From UBA4416 sp048498515 (lineage in GTDB: Bacteria; Bacteroidota; Bacteroidia; B-17B0; Aurantibacillaceae), in the NCBI GenBank assembly GCA_048498515.1, contig JBEHXV010000004.1:111750-175749 (forward strand): a stretch of 64,000 bases of DNA. The letters run 5' to 3'. The translations under genes and the position numbers were made by a program. Under the pieces are notes generated by a model. The model was not told where the DNA came from. It searched no databases and was given only the letters and a program-made list of their open reading frames with translations. Numbering within the stretch: the first letter of the stretch is position 1; each line of letters begins with the position of its first letter. This document shows, in pieces, positions 26,479-34,673 of this stretch.

Positions 26479-27672
26479 TTATTCTTCAATAGCGCGTACT
26501 CCAGGCAGGCTTCCCTGTTCAATGTATTCCAACAAAGCGCCGCCACCAGTACTTACATAACTTACCTGATTGGCTAAGTTGTATTTATTAATAGCCGCCA
26601 CACTGTCGCCACCACCAATTAAGGTAAAGGCTCCTTGCCTGGTAGCTTCAGCAATTGCTAAGGCCACTTGTTTGGTACCATTCTCGAAGCTGCTCATTTC
26701 AAAAACGCCCATAGGACCGTTCCATAAAATGGTTTTCGAGTTTTTAATCACATCGCTGTAAGTTTTAATGGTTTCGTGGCTGATGTCAAGCCCCATCCAG
26801 CCATCAGGAATGATGTTAATGGCGCTTTCCTGCTTGTTGGCGTCGTTGGCAAAATTATCGGCAATTACCGCGTCGGTAGGGATGTAGAGGTTTACGCCTT
26901 TGGCTTTGGCTTTGTTCAATAATTCTTTGGCCAATTCCAGTTTATCGTCCTCGCACAACGATTTGCCAATGCTGCCACCCATTGCTTTTACAAAGGTAAA
27001 GGCCATGCCCCCGCCAATTAAAATGTTATTGGCCTTGTTCATTAACTGTTCAATAATGAGGATCTTATCGCTCACTTTGGCGCCGCCAACAATGGCCGTG
27101 AAAGGCTTTTCGGCACCGTTAATCACTTTATCAATGCTGGCTACTTCGCCGGCCATAACATAACCAAAACATTTTGCCTCTGGCTTAAAGAATTGCGCGA
27201 TCACAGCTGTTGAGGCATGTGCGCGGTGCGCGGTGCCAAAGGCATCGTTCACATAAACATCGCCATGCTTACTTAGTTTTTCGGCAAATTCGGTATTCCC
27301 TTTTTCTTCTTCCTTGTAAAAACGAAGGTTCTCCAGTAATAACACGTGTCCTGGTTTCAGAGCTGTTGATTTTGAATAGGCTTCGGCGCCAATGCAGTTA
27401 TCGGTAAAATCAACCGGAACGCCAATGAGCTTGCTCACAGCGCTCACAATGTGTTTTAAGGAATATTTATCGGTTGGCCCGTCTTTTGGTCTTCCAAGGT
27501 GCGACATTAAAATAACGCTGCCGCCTTTTTCAATAATTTTTTTTATGGTTGGAGCCGCCGCGCGAATACGCGTGTCATCGGTTACTTCAAAAGCTTCATT
27601 CAAAGGCACATTAAAATCAACACGAATTAAGGCGCGTTTGCCCGAAAAATCTAAACTGTCTATGGTTTTCAT
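26479..27672 (-). CDS. pgk: phosphoglycerate kinase
   Basis: Glycolytic kinase converting 1,3-bisphosphoglycerate and ADP to 3-phosphoglycerate and ATP. Substrate-binding RVDFNVPL and MSHLGRPK lie in the N-terminal domain. The nucleotide-binding GGAKVSDKI and C-terminal GGGDSVAAI and STGGGALLE are intact. Length 397 residues is standard. It is upstream of the aldolase-CBS gene on the same strand with a palindromic repeat between them, so co-transcription is uncertain. Confidence 0.97.
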   Translation of the reverse strand: MKTIDSLDFSGKRALIRVDFNVPLNEAFEVTDDTRIRAAAPTIKKIIEKGGSVILMSHLGRPKDGPTDKYSLKHIVSAVSKLIGVPVDFTDNCIGAEAYSKSTALKPGHVLLLENLRFYKEEEKGNTEFAEKLSKHGDVYVNDAFGTAHRAHASTAVIAQFFKPEAKCFGYVMAGEVASIDKVINGAEKPFTAIVGGAKVSDKILIIEQLMNKANNILIGGGMAFTFVKAMGGSIGKSLCEDDKLELAKELLNKAKAKGVNLYIPTDAVIADNFANDANKQESAINIIPDGWMGLDISHETIKTYSDVIKNSKTILWNGPMGVFEMSSFENGTKQVALAIAEATRQGAFTLIGGGDSVAAINKYNLANQVSYVSTGGGALLEYIEQGSLPGVRAIEE

Positions 27673-27746
27673 TATTTTTTACCGGATTATTTTGGGTGGT
27701 AAAAATAACGTATTTTTTAAAACAGGAATAGCTTTACATCTAAAAC

Positions 27747-28133
27747 CTATAGTTTCATTGGCCTCACCTTACTTTTCACAATAAAGGCATAGGGAAAATC
27801 CTCTTTGATCCTGTTCAACAACTCACAAGCTTCCAGCTTGGTTTTAAAGTCGCCCACATTCACCACCCAGTTGGGTTGCTGATAATCTTCATAGCTTGCC
27901 ACATCGCTGTATTTTTTGGCGAACTTAAGCTGCGCTTCCTTCATTTTTGCCTTATCGGCACTAAAATGGATCTTTACCCGGTAACCGTCGCTTTCGCCTC
28001 CGGTGCGCTTATGAAATTCGGCTTTTTTTTCCTGGAGACTTTTTACTTTTAAGAGCGTTTGGGTCTGGTTTTCCTGCGAAAAACCAAAACCGCCATAAAA
28101 GGCACAAAGAATTAAAAATAATATCTTTTTCAC
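27747..28133 (-). CDS. secreted SPOR-domain protein
   Basis: About 128 residues with a signal peptide (KKILFLILCAFYGGFGFSQ) and a C-terminal SPOR domain. The domain pattern is seen in YRVKIHFSADKAKMKE and NWVVNVGDFKTKLEACELL, ending PYAFIVKSKVRPMKL. SPOR domains bind denuded glycan strands of peptidoglycan at division sites. The start is a GTG at 28133 that gives a normal signal peptide; another GTG at 28157 would add eight residues before it. It is divergent from sucA. Confidence 0.75.
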   Translation of the reverse strand: MKKILFLILCAFYGGFGFSQENQTQTLLKVKSLQEKKAEFHKRTGGESDGYRVKIHFSADKAKMKEAQLKFAKKYSDVASYEDYQQPNWVVNVGDFKTKLEACELLNRIKEDFPYAFIVKSKVRPMKL

Positions 28134-28199
28134 GTGATAAAAGTAAATAAAATCCACTATAAATCCGTAAATTAGCCCTGTTTTTTAACGAAAATTAAA

Positions 28200-30920
28200 A
28201 TGGACAAATTCTCCTATGTTGGCACAAGCGATGTAAACGCTATTGAAAGTTTATTTTTGCAGTACACCCAAGATCCAAATTCAGTTGACGCGTCGTGGCG
28301 CGATTTTTTTAAAGGCTTCGAATTTGCTAAAACTTCTTATGATACCGATGGCGGCGCAATTCCTGAAAATGTTACCAAAGAATTTAAGGTAATTGGCTTA
28401 ATTACCGGCTACCGTCAGCGCGGACACTTATTCACCAAAACAAACCCGGTGCGTCAGCGCCGTCATTATGAGCCAACCCTGGATCTTGAGAATTTTGGCT
28501 TATCTGATAAAGACCTTGAAACCGTTTTCCAGGCGGGTAATGAAATTGGCCTTGGCGCCGCTAAATTAAAAGACATTATTGCTCACCTGGAGCAAACCTA
28601 CTGCCAGAGCATTGGCGTGGAATATTTATACATGCGCGAACCTAAGGTGCTGAAGTGGATGCAGGAGCGCATGGAGAAAAACAAGAATACGCCTTCTTTC
28701 TCTAAAGAACAGAAAAAAACCATTCTTAAAAAACTAACACAAGCGGTTGTTTTCGAAAGCTTTTTACATACAAAGTTTGTTGGTCAAAAACGTTTTTCGC
28801 TGGAAGGCGGTGAAGCGGTGATCCCGGCTATTAATACACTGATGGAACATGGTGCCAATTTAGGTATCGAAGATTATGTGATTGGAATGGCTCACCGCGG
28901 GCGCTTAAACGTGCTCACCAACATCATGAACAAAACCTACAAGGATGTGTTCACCGAATTTGAAGGCAGACCAAGCGAAGATTCGCTGTTTGACGGGGAT
29001 GTGAAATACCACATGGGTTATTCGAGCGACCAGTTGAGCGACGATGGTAAAAAAGTACACATCAGCTTAACACCAAACCCATCGCATTTAGAGACCTCAG
29101 CAGCAGTTGTTCAGGGAATTGTACGTTCAAAAATTGACAGCCGCCATAGCGGCGACAACTCAAAAGCATGCCCTGTTATTTTACATGGCGACGCGGCAGT
29201 TGCCGGCCAGGGCCTGGTGTATGAGTTGGTGCAAATGAGCCAGCTGGATGCTTATAAAACAGGAGGCACAGTGCATTTTGTCATCAACAACCAGGTTGGT
29301 TTTACCACCAACTTTTTAGATGCCCGTTCATCAACCTACTGTACCGATGTGGCCAAAGTGGTATTATCGCCTGTGTTTCACGTGAACGGTGATGATGTGG
29401 AAGCTTTGTGTTTCATTTCTAAATTAGCCATGGAATTCCGCCAGACCTTCCACAAGGATGTGTTTATTGATGTATTATGTTACCGTAAATATGGACATAA
29501 CGAAGGTGATGAACCTCGTTTTACCCAACCTTTATTATACAAAGCCATTGCCGCTCATGCTAATCCAAAAGACATTTATGTGGAAAAGCTGAAAGCCGAA
29601 GGATCGGACCTGGTTGCTGAGGCAAAAGAAATTGAAGCGGCCTTTAAAGCGGAACTGGATACAAACCTTGATGAAGCTAAGAAAACCGAAAAGGCTAAGA
29701 TCACTTCTTTCCTTGAAGGAAACTGGAAAGGTGTGAAAATGGCCACTGCCGCTGATTTTGATGAGTCGCCTGATACATCGGTAAGTGAAAAAACATTTTT
29801 AGACATCGCCAAAAAATCGACAGAATTACCACAGGACAAAAAATTCTTTAATAAGATCCAAAAGTTGTTTGAAGACCGCAAAGCCATGATTGCCAATGAT
29901 AATTACGATTGGGCTATGGGCGAATTGCTGGCTTATGGAACCTTAATGAAAGAGGGTTTCCCGGTTCGTTTTAGCGGACAGGATGTAGAACGCGGCACCT
30001 TTTCGCACCGCCACGCCATTGTGAAACTGGAGGACAGCGAAGAAGAATACACGCCACTGAATAACATTGATGCCAAGGCAAAACTGGAAATTTATAACTC
30101 ACTGTTAAGCGAATACGGCGTGTTGGGCTTTGAGTACGGTTATGCGTTTGCCGCTCCAAATACACTCACTATTTGGGAAGCGCAGTTTGGCGATTTCTTT
30201 AACGGGGCGCAAATTATTGTTGACCAGTATTTAACCTCGGCCGAATACAAATGGCGCCGTATGAACGGCTTGGTGGTATTGTTGCCACACGGTTACGAGG
30301 GCCAGGGCCCTGAGCACTCCAGCGCACGCATGGAGCGTTTCTTACAAGCCTGTGCCGAGAACAATATGCAGATTGTGAATGCCACCACACCGGCACAACA
30401 GTTCCACGTATTGCGCCGCCAGTTAAAACGCGATTTCCGCAAACCGCTGGTTTGTTTTACGCCTAAAAAATTATTGCGTTACCCAAGCTGCGTCAGCAAG
30501 CTAAGTGATTTTACAAAGAATAAATTCCAGGAGGTGTTAGATGATTCTATCGACGCTAAAAAAGTAACGCGCGTTGCTTTCTGTTCCGGTAAAATTTATT
30601 ACGACCTCATTGAGCGCAGGGAGAAAGAAGGGGCAGACGATATTGCTTTCATTCGCCTGGAGCAGTTGTATCCTTTCCCTCAAAAACAGCTTGACGTTAT
30701 CCTGAAAAAATACAGCAAGGCAAAAGAGTATTTATTCATCCAGGAAGAGCCTGAGAACATGGGACCTTGGCGCTTTGTTGACAAGAACCTGCGTTCGCTG
30801 AACTTAAAATATGTTGGCCGCAACGAAGCCGCAAGCCCGGCAACAGGCTTTGCCAAACGCCACGCGGCCGAGAACGAAGAGATCATGACCACTATTTTTT
30901 CTAAAGTATTAGTGAAATAA
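28200..30920 (+). CDS. sucA: 2-oxoglutarate dehydrogenase E1 component
   Basis: Thiamine-diphosphate enzyme of the 2-oxoglutarate dehydrogenase complex, 906 residues. The N-terminus (VGTSDVNAIESLFLQY, VDASWRDFF) is the short E2-interacting segment. TPP and active-site segments include IGMAHRGRLNVL, ILHGDAAVAGQG and INNQVGFTT. The C-terminal domain contains HGYEGQGPEHSSAR and IVNATTPAQQFHVLRRQ. The E2 gene follows 101 bases later, so the two form an operon. No dihydrolipoamide dehydrogenase gene is present in the window. Confidence 0.97.
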   Translation: MDKFSYVGTSDVNAIESLFLQYTQDPNSVDASWRDFFKGFEFAKTSYDTDGGAIPENVTKEFKVIGLITGYRQRGHLFTKTNPVRQRRHYEPTLDLENFGLSDKDLETVFQAGNEIGLGAAKLKDIIAHLEQTYCQSIGVEYLYMREPKVLKWMQERMEKNKNTPSFSKEQKKTILKKLTQAVVFESFLHTKFVGQKRFSLEGGEAVIPAINTLMEHGANLGIEDYVIGMAHRGRLNVLTNIMNKTYKDVFTEFEGRPSEDSLFDGDVKYHMGYSSDQLSDDGKKVHISLTPNPSHLETSAAVVQGIVRSKIDSRHSGDNSKACPVILHGDAAVAGQGLVYELVQMSQLDAYKTGGTVHFVINNQVGFTTNFLDARSSTYCTDVAKVVLSPVFHVNGDDVEALCFISKLAMEFRQTFHKDVFIDVLCYRKYGHNEGDEPRFTQPLLYKAIAAHANPKDIYVEKLKAEGSDLVAEAKEIEAAFKAELDTNLDEAKKTEKAKITSFLEGNWKGVKMATAADFDESPDTSVSEKTFLDIAKKSTELPQDKKFFNKIQKLFEDRKAMIANDNYDWAMGELLAYGTLMKEGFPVRFSGQDVERGTFSHRHAIVKLEDSEEEYTPLNNIDAKAKLEIYNSLLSEYGVLGFEYGYAFAAPNTLTIWEAQFGDFFNGAQIIVDQYLTSAEYKWRRMNGLVVLLPHGYEGQGPEHSSARMERFLQACAENNMQIVNATTPAQQFHVLRRQLKRDFRKPLVCFTPKKLLRYPSCVSKLSDFTKNKFQEVLDDSIDAKKVTRVAFCSGKIYYDLIERREKEGADDIAFIRLEQLYPFPQKQLDVILKKYSKAKEYLFIQEEPENMGPWRFVDKNLRSLNLKYVGRNEAASPATGFAKRHAAENEEIMTTIFSKVLVK

Positions 30921-31021
30921 AGGGCTTAAAAGACCATTTGACTAAAGGGACAATAGAGACATTAAAAAACTAAGAACAAAATATTCAACATTTATAATTT
31001 AAAATTCAACATTATAGTATT

Positions 31022-32311
31022 ATGGCAATTGTAGAATTAAAAGTACCAAGCCCCGGAGAGTCCATCACAGAAGTAGTTATTGCACGCTGGGTAAAAAACA
31101 CCGGCGATGTAGTGGAAAAAGATGAAGTGCTGGCCGAGATCGATTCGGATAAAGCAACACTGACATTGAACGCAGAGGAGGCCGGTAAGATTGAAGTACT
31201 GGCTGCCGAAGGCGACACTGTGAAAGTGGGACAGGTAGTGGTAAAAATTGACACATCTGTTAAGCCTGAAGCCAAAGCTGCTGAGCCAAAAGCAGAGAAG
31301 AAAGAAGAAGTAAAAGCCGAGGCTAAAAAAGAAGAACCGAAAAAAGACGCTTCGACAAGCTCAACGACCGAGAAAACTTCAAGTTCAAATGATAAGTCTA
31401 CTTACGCTACAGGCACGCCAAGCGTGGCTGCTGCGAAGCTGATGGCTGAAAACAATATTAAAGCCGGACAAATGAACGGTACCGGTAAAGACGGGCGCAT
31501 TACCAAACAGGATGTGCTGGCCGCTTTATCAAACGGTTTGCCAACCGCGCAACAAGTGTTAAGCAACAGCTGGCAGGGCGGCAGAGATAAGGACCGTACG
31601 AAGATGACTTCTTTACGTAAAACCGTTGCCAAGCGTTTGGTAGCTGTGAAAAACGAAACAGCCATGTTAACTACCTTTAATGAGGTTGACATGAGCGAGA
31701 TTTACGCCATTCGTGCCAAATACAAAGACAAGTTCAAGGAAGTGTACGGAACCAACATTGGTTTCATGAGCTTCTTTACCAAAGCCGTTACCGAAGCGCT
31801 TTTCCACTACCCGGCTGTAAATGCCATGATAGATGGCGAAGAGATCGTGTACAATAAATACTGTGATGTAGGTATTGCCGTAAGCGCACCAAAAGGCTTA
31901 ATGGTTCCGGTACTGCGCAATGCTGAGCTGATGAGCCTTGCCGGTATTGAAAAAGGCATTAAAGACCTTGCTGTAAAAGCCCGGGATGGTAAATTAACCA
32001 TTGAAGACATGAGTGGTGGAACTTTTACAATTACTAACGGTGGTGTATTTGGCTCCATGATGAGTACGCCAATTATTAACCCTCCGCAAAGCGCTATTTT
32101 AGGTATGCACAATGTGGTGGAGCGCCCAATGGCCGTTAACGGCCAGGTGGTTATTCGCCCAATGATGTACATTGCTTTAAGCTATGACCATAGGATTATT
32201 GACGGCAGAGAATCTGTTGGTTTCCTTGTAAAAGTGAAAGAAATGCTGGAGAATCCAAGTCGTATGCTGTTTGGAGGCAAAGTTGCTGAAGAGATATTGT
32301 TGGGATTGTAG
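31022..32311 (+). CDS. sucB: dihydrolipoyllysine succinyltransferase (2-oxoglutarate dehydrogenase E2)
   Basis: The E2 core of the 2-oxoglutarate dehydrogenase complex, 429 residues. The lipoyl domain carries the lipoylated lysine K44 in EIDSDKATL. A charged Lys/Glu/Ala linker follows at about 80-125. A peripheral E1/E3-binding domain is seen in GTPSVAAAKLMAE and GRITKQDVLAAL. The C-terminal acyltransferase domain has the catalytic histidine and aspartate in SYDHRIIDGRESV. It follows sucA and is likely co-transcribed. Confidence 0.96.
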   Translation: MAIVELKVPSPGESITEVVIARWVKNTGDVVEKDEVLAEIDSDKATLTLNAEEAGKIEVLAAEGDTVKVGQVVVKIDTSVKPEAKAAEPKAEKKEEVKAEAKKEEPKKDASTSSTTEKTSSSNDKSTYATGTPSVAAAKLMAENNIKAGQMNGTGKDGRITKQDVLAALSNGLPTAQQVLSNSWQGGRDKDRTKMTSLRKTVAKRLVAVKNETAMLTTFNEVDMSEIYAIRAKYKDKFKEVYGTNIGFMSFFTKAVTEALFHYPAVNAMIDGEEIVYNKYCDVGIAVSAPKGLMVPVLRNAELMSLAGIEKGIKDLAVKARDGKLTIEDMSGGTFTITNGGVFGSMMSTPIINPPQSAILGMHNVVERPMAVNGQVVIRPMMYIALSYDHRIIDGRESVGFLVKVKEMLENPSRMLFGGKVAEEILLGL

Positions 32312-32317
32312 TAAGTC

Positions 32318-32338
32318 ATCCTGAACTTAATTCAGGAT
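32318..32338. repeat. intergenic hairpin (ATCCTGAA type)
   Basis: ATCCTGAA and TTCAGGAT form a perfect 8-bp stem around CTTAA just after the sucB stop. A sister copy, ACCCTGAA/TTCAGGGT, lies at 37925-37945. Confidence 0.65.
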
Positions 32339-32351
32339 CCAAAATATAATT

Positions 32352-32383
32352 AAAGCCCTGGTAAATTTATCAGGGCTTTTATA
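32352..32383 (+). terminator. rho-independent terminator of sucA-sucB
   Basis: AAAGCCCTG and CAGGGCTTT form a 9-bp stem with a 10-base loop, followed by TTATATTT. It lies about 40 bases after sucB. Confidence 0.8.
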
Positions 32384-32426
32384 TTTAAGAAATTACTAAC
32401 TTTAATTAATCTCTAAAATAAATAAT

Positions 32427-33002
32427 ATGACAACAAAAATTAGAACGGTCTTGTTGACAGGATTTTTCTTTTTCGCACTGCTGACAGACCTGCAAGCACA
32501 GGCTCAAATTCCTAAAGACAGCGTGAATAATGTGTATTCTTATCAGGGAGTGGTAAAGGTTGACAGTGCAACAAAGCAGCAACTCTATTTTAAAGCAAAG
32601 GCATGGATACTTAAAACTCTAAAGTCCACTGACAATATAGTTGAGTTGGACGACAAGGAGTTCAATTCAATAACAGCTTCTGGGACAATAATTATGAATA
32701 AGATCGGTGGAAATGGCCCTTTTAGTTCTTCGCTTGACGATGCAAAGCTCAACTTTAAAGTAATTGTTCAGTTTAAGGAGGGTAAACTAAAATATGCGTT
32801 TGAAAACTTCACCTATTCAGCTAGTAGACTGGTTCAGGGTAAATACAAAGGAGCAGTATCGTCAGCACTTGAAAACCTTGACTTAGATAAAAAAGAAAAG
32901 GAACAGGTTCTTAATGATGTTGCTGCAAAAATGAATATTCTGATCACTTCTTTTAAAACAGATATTTCTAATACATTAAGCAAACCAAAAAACGACTGGT
33001 AA
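32427..33002 (+). CDS. secreted DUF4468 (TBP-like fold) protein
   Basis: A 191-residue exported protein with a signal peptide (about residues 1-25, ending LQAQAQ). The mature part matches my recollection of DUF4468: it begins NVYSYQGVVKVDSATKQQLY, has KAKAWILKTLKS, then ASGTIIMNKIG and a central beta strand FKVIVQFKEGKLKYAFENF, and ends in helices. Proteins of this type are common in Bacteroidota envelopes and have no established function. Terminators lie on both sides, so it is a single-gene unit. Confidence 0.78.
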   Translation: MTTKIRTVLLTGFFFFALLTDLQAQAQIPKDSVNNVYSYQGVVKVDSATKQQLYFKAKAWILKTLKSTDNIVELDDKEFNSITASGTIIMNKIGGNGPFSSSLDDAKLNFKVIVQFKEGKLKYAFENFTYSASRLVQGKYKGAVSSALENLDLDKKEKEQVLNDVAAKMNILITSFKTDISNTLSKPKNDW

Positions 33003-33031
33003 TTTAGGGGTAGATATTTCTAAATTTTAAG

Positions 33032-33059
33032 CCCTTCCGCATTTCCGGAGGGGTTTTTT
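33032..33059 (+). terminator. rho-independent terminator
   Basis: CCCTTCCG (33032-33039) pairs with CGGAGGGG (33046-33053) around CATTTC, followed by TTTTTT. It ends the DUF4468 gene. Confidence 0.85.
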
Positions 33060-33101
33060 GTTTAAAACCTGCTGGAATGGATTAAGTGTTAACTTAAATT
33101 T

Positions 33102-33155
33102 AACGGATAATAAACAAAGTCCAACGAATGTTAAGTGAAGTCTAACGAATATTAA
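33102..33155 (+). promoter_or_regulatory. three 21-bp-spaced direct repeats upstream of the LipL32-like gene
   Basis: Units starting at 33102 (AACGGATAATAA), 33123 (AACGAATGTTAA) and 33144 (AACGAATATTAA) are exactly 21 bases apart, which is two helical turns. A weaker unit may start at 33081. They end 10 bases before a TTTG at 33165, the place expected for an activator site. Confidence 0.65.
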
Positions 33156-33164
33156 TTTCGGTTT

Positions 33165-33198
33165 TTTGCCGCCTGTATATTAAAATATCATATATTTA
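33165..33198 (+). promoter_or_regulatory. candidate promoter of the LipL32-like gene
   Basis: TTTG (33165-33168) and TATATTTA (33191-33198) are 22 bases apart. The -7 box differs from TAnnTTTG at one position. This leaves a leader of about 60 bases before the ATG at 33264. Confidence 0.4.
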
Positions 33199-33263
33199 TT
33201 GACCAAAGCGAAAGCCGAAAAGCTTTAAAAAGAGTAGGCAAAAAACTAAACACCACAACTTTT

Positions 33264-33959
33264 ATGAAAAGAATAGTTAGTACTTTATCAGTTGCAGCTT
33301 TATCAATGATCTGCGCCAATACTATGAGCGCACAGGATCTGGATAAATTCAAAGCCGACATGGGAAAAAAATCAAAAATGGGTATGGAAGTACGTATTCC
33401 GTATACAGATGTAATTACTTATTACGGTTACGTAAAACCAGGTGCAAAACCGGATGAAGAAAGAGGCGGAAAAAAATATTATTATTTATACGTTTGGATT
33501 CCTGCTGTAGCACCTGAAATTGGTATCCGCATGGTGTCGCCGGTTCCTGAAAAAATGAAACCAGAAGCAACAGATTTCAAATCGCCTGATTACGATGCAA
33601 ACGCAGCAGATACCAAAAACTACTTTGATACCTGGATCTCTTTTGAGAAAGCGGAAGGTGTAACTTCAGCGGCAGATATCGCAACAAAAGGTAAAACCGC
33701 TAAATGGAATACCATTGATTCTAATGACGATTCAGGTGAAATGCCTGCTCAACCATCAGGAAGCAAATACAACTCGTTAATGCGTATTACCAGCGAAGTA
33801 AACAACCCGTTAAAAGCATTAACCGTTGGTTTATACCGTATTGGTTTCACTACTTACAAAGTAGGTGAAGTACAAGGTGGTTTTGCTGCTCAATTAGGTT
33901 CTCCGGTAAAATTACCTGGAACTAAAGTTGCTCCTACTTTAGAGTTATTGGCAAAATAA
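33264..33959 (+). CDS. LipL32-family surface protein
   Basis: A 231-residue exported protein with a signal peptide ending MSAQ. The sequence matches the Leptospira surface protein LipL32 along its length: ITYYGYVKPGAKPDE, YYLYVWIPAVAPEIGIRM, YFDTWISFEKAEG, SKYNSLMRIT and GLYRIGFTTYKVGEVQGGF all have close counterparts. The LipL32 calcium site (Asp-Thr in FDTW, an acidic loop, Tyr in KYNSL) appears kept, with the acidic loop here reading DSNDDSGE. The lipoprotein cysteine of LipL32 is missing; the only N-terminal cysteine is in SMICANT, a poor lipobox. So it is probably a soluble or differently anchored protein. Regulation by three upstream repeats is likely. Confidence 0.88.
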   Translation: MKRIVSTLSVAALSMICANTMSAQDLDKFKADMGKKSKMGMEVRIPYTDVITYYGYVKPGAKPDEERGGKKYYYLYVWIPAVAPEIGIRMVSPVPEKMKPEATDFKSPDYDANAADTKNYFDTWISFEKAEGVTSAADIATKGKTAKWNTIDSNDDSGEMPAQPSGSKYNSLMRITSEVNNPLKALTVGLYRIGFTTYKVGEVQGGFAAQLGSPVKLPGTKVAPTLELLAK

Positions 33960-33981
33960 GTTAACCCTTAATTTTATAAAC

Positions 33982-34015
33982 AAAAAACCCTCTTTCGGAT
34001 GAAGGAGGGTTTTTT
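33982..34015 (+). terminator. rho-independent terminator of the LipL32-like gene
   Basis: AAAAAACCCTC and GAGGGTTTTTT form an 11-bp stem with a 12-base loop, ending in a T-run. Confidence 0.85.
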
Positions 34016-34027
34016 GTTTTTATGCTG

Positions 34028-34079
34028 TCACACTGAGCGGAGTCGAAGTGTGATTCTTTGAGCAATCCCGACTCTGCTC
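34028..34079. repeat. intergenic imperfect palindrome (GAGCGGAGTCG type)
   Basis: TCACACT/AGTGTGA (34028-34034 and 34047-34053) form a stem. GAGCGGAGTCG (34035-34045) pairs with CGACTCTGCTC (34069-34079) with one mismatch. It is the same family as the hairpins at 25195 and 63549. Confidence 0.6.
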
Positions 34080-34092
34080 GAAGTAACAAAGT

Positions 34093-34569
34093 TTATTGCT
34101 GAGGTACAGTAATTGTATTCTTTACCGCTTTAAAAAACTCCACCAACTGCAGCTTCTGCGCATCCGTTAATTTGGCGTTGCCATGCATCCAGGTATACGA
34201 GGCCATGGGCATTTCGCCTTCTTCCACCATTTCAATGCACTCTTCCAGCTTATGGTCTTTTCGTTTTTCGGTATAGGTTCCCCATTCCGAAAAATTCAAA
34301 TGATGCGAACCCTCGTCAATGTGGTGCTTGATCCACCACGATACCGGCGCAATGTTGGTATACCAGGGGTAAACCGGCTGGTTCGAGTGGCAGTCGTAAC
34401 AGGCAATTTTCAGGGTATTGGCCACTTCAGCATTGGCTGAGGTCAGGGCAATAAAATCTTTGCTCGCATCAACAGGCTTTGTTGCTTTATCGATCCTGAA
34501 AACCTGCATGATAATGAGCAGGAACAATACAGCTATAAGGATATTCTTTTTAGTCAGTCGCTTTTTCAT
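34093..34569 (-). CDS. membrane-anchored haem-binding domain protein
   Basis: A 158-residue protein with an N-terminal signal anchor (ILIAVLFLLIIMQVF) and a haem-binding domain containing CYDCH (a CxxCH motif in IACYDCHSNQPVYPWY). Other features are the segment PVSWWIKHHIDEGSHHLNFSEW and the late EGEMPMASYTWMH with candidate methionine and histidine axial ligands. This is the layout of the Haem_bd family, common in Bacteroidota. It probably transfers electrons or senses in the periplasm. It is divergent from the nuclease gene. Confidence 0.85.
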   Translation of the reverse strand: MKKRLTKKNILIAVLFLLIIMQVFRIDKATKPVDASKDFIALTSANAEVANTLKIACYDCHSNQPVYPWYTNIAPVSWWIKHHIDEGSHHLNFSEWGTYTEKRKDHKLEECIEMVEEGEMPMASYTWMHGNAKLTDAQKLQLVEFFKAVKNTITVPQQ

Positions 34570-34641
34570 GTAAATGTAAATTTAAATTTAAGAAATAATA
34601 ACAGTCTGCAAATATGCCTTAATTTTTGAAACCATACCTTT

Positions 34642-34670
34642 ATTGGCACCATTTATTTTAAGTACATTTG
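34642..34670 (+). promoter_or_regulatory. -33/-7 promoter, predicted leaderless transcript
   Basis: ATTG (34642-34645) and TACATTTG (34663-34670) are 17 bases apart. The -7 box ends 3 bases before the ATG at 34674, so transcription should start at the A of the start codon. Confidence 0.6.
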
Positions 34671-34673
34671 TTC

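Noticed and set aside
27675..27705. A TTTTTACC/GGTAAAAA stem before pgk
   Set aside because: The stem is mostly A-T and sits just before the pgk start without a T-run after the correct arm. It is too weak to call a terminator or leader element.
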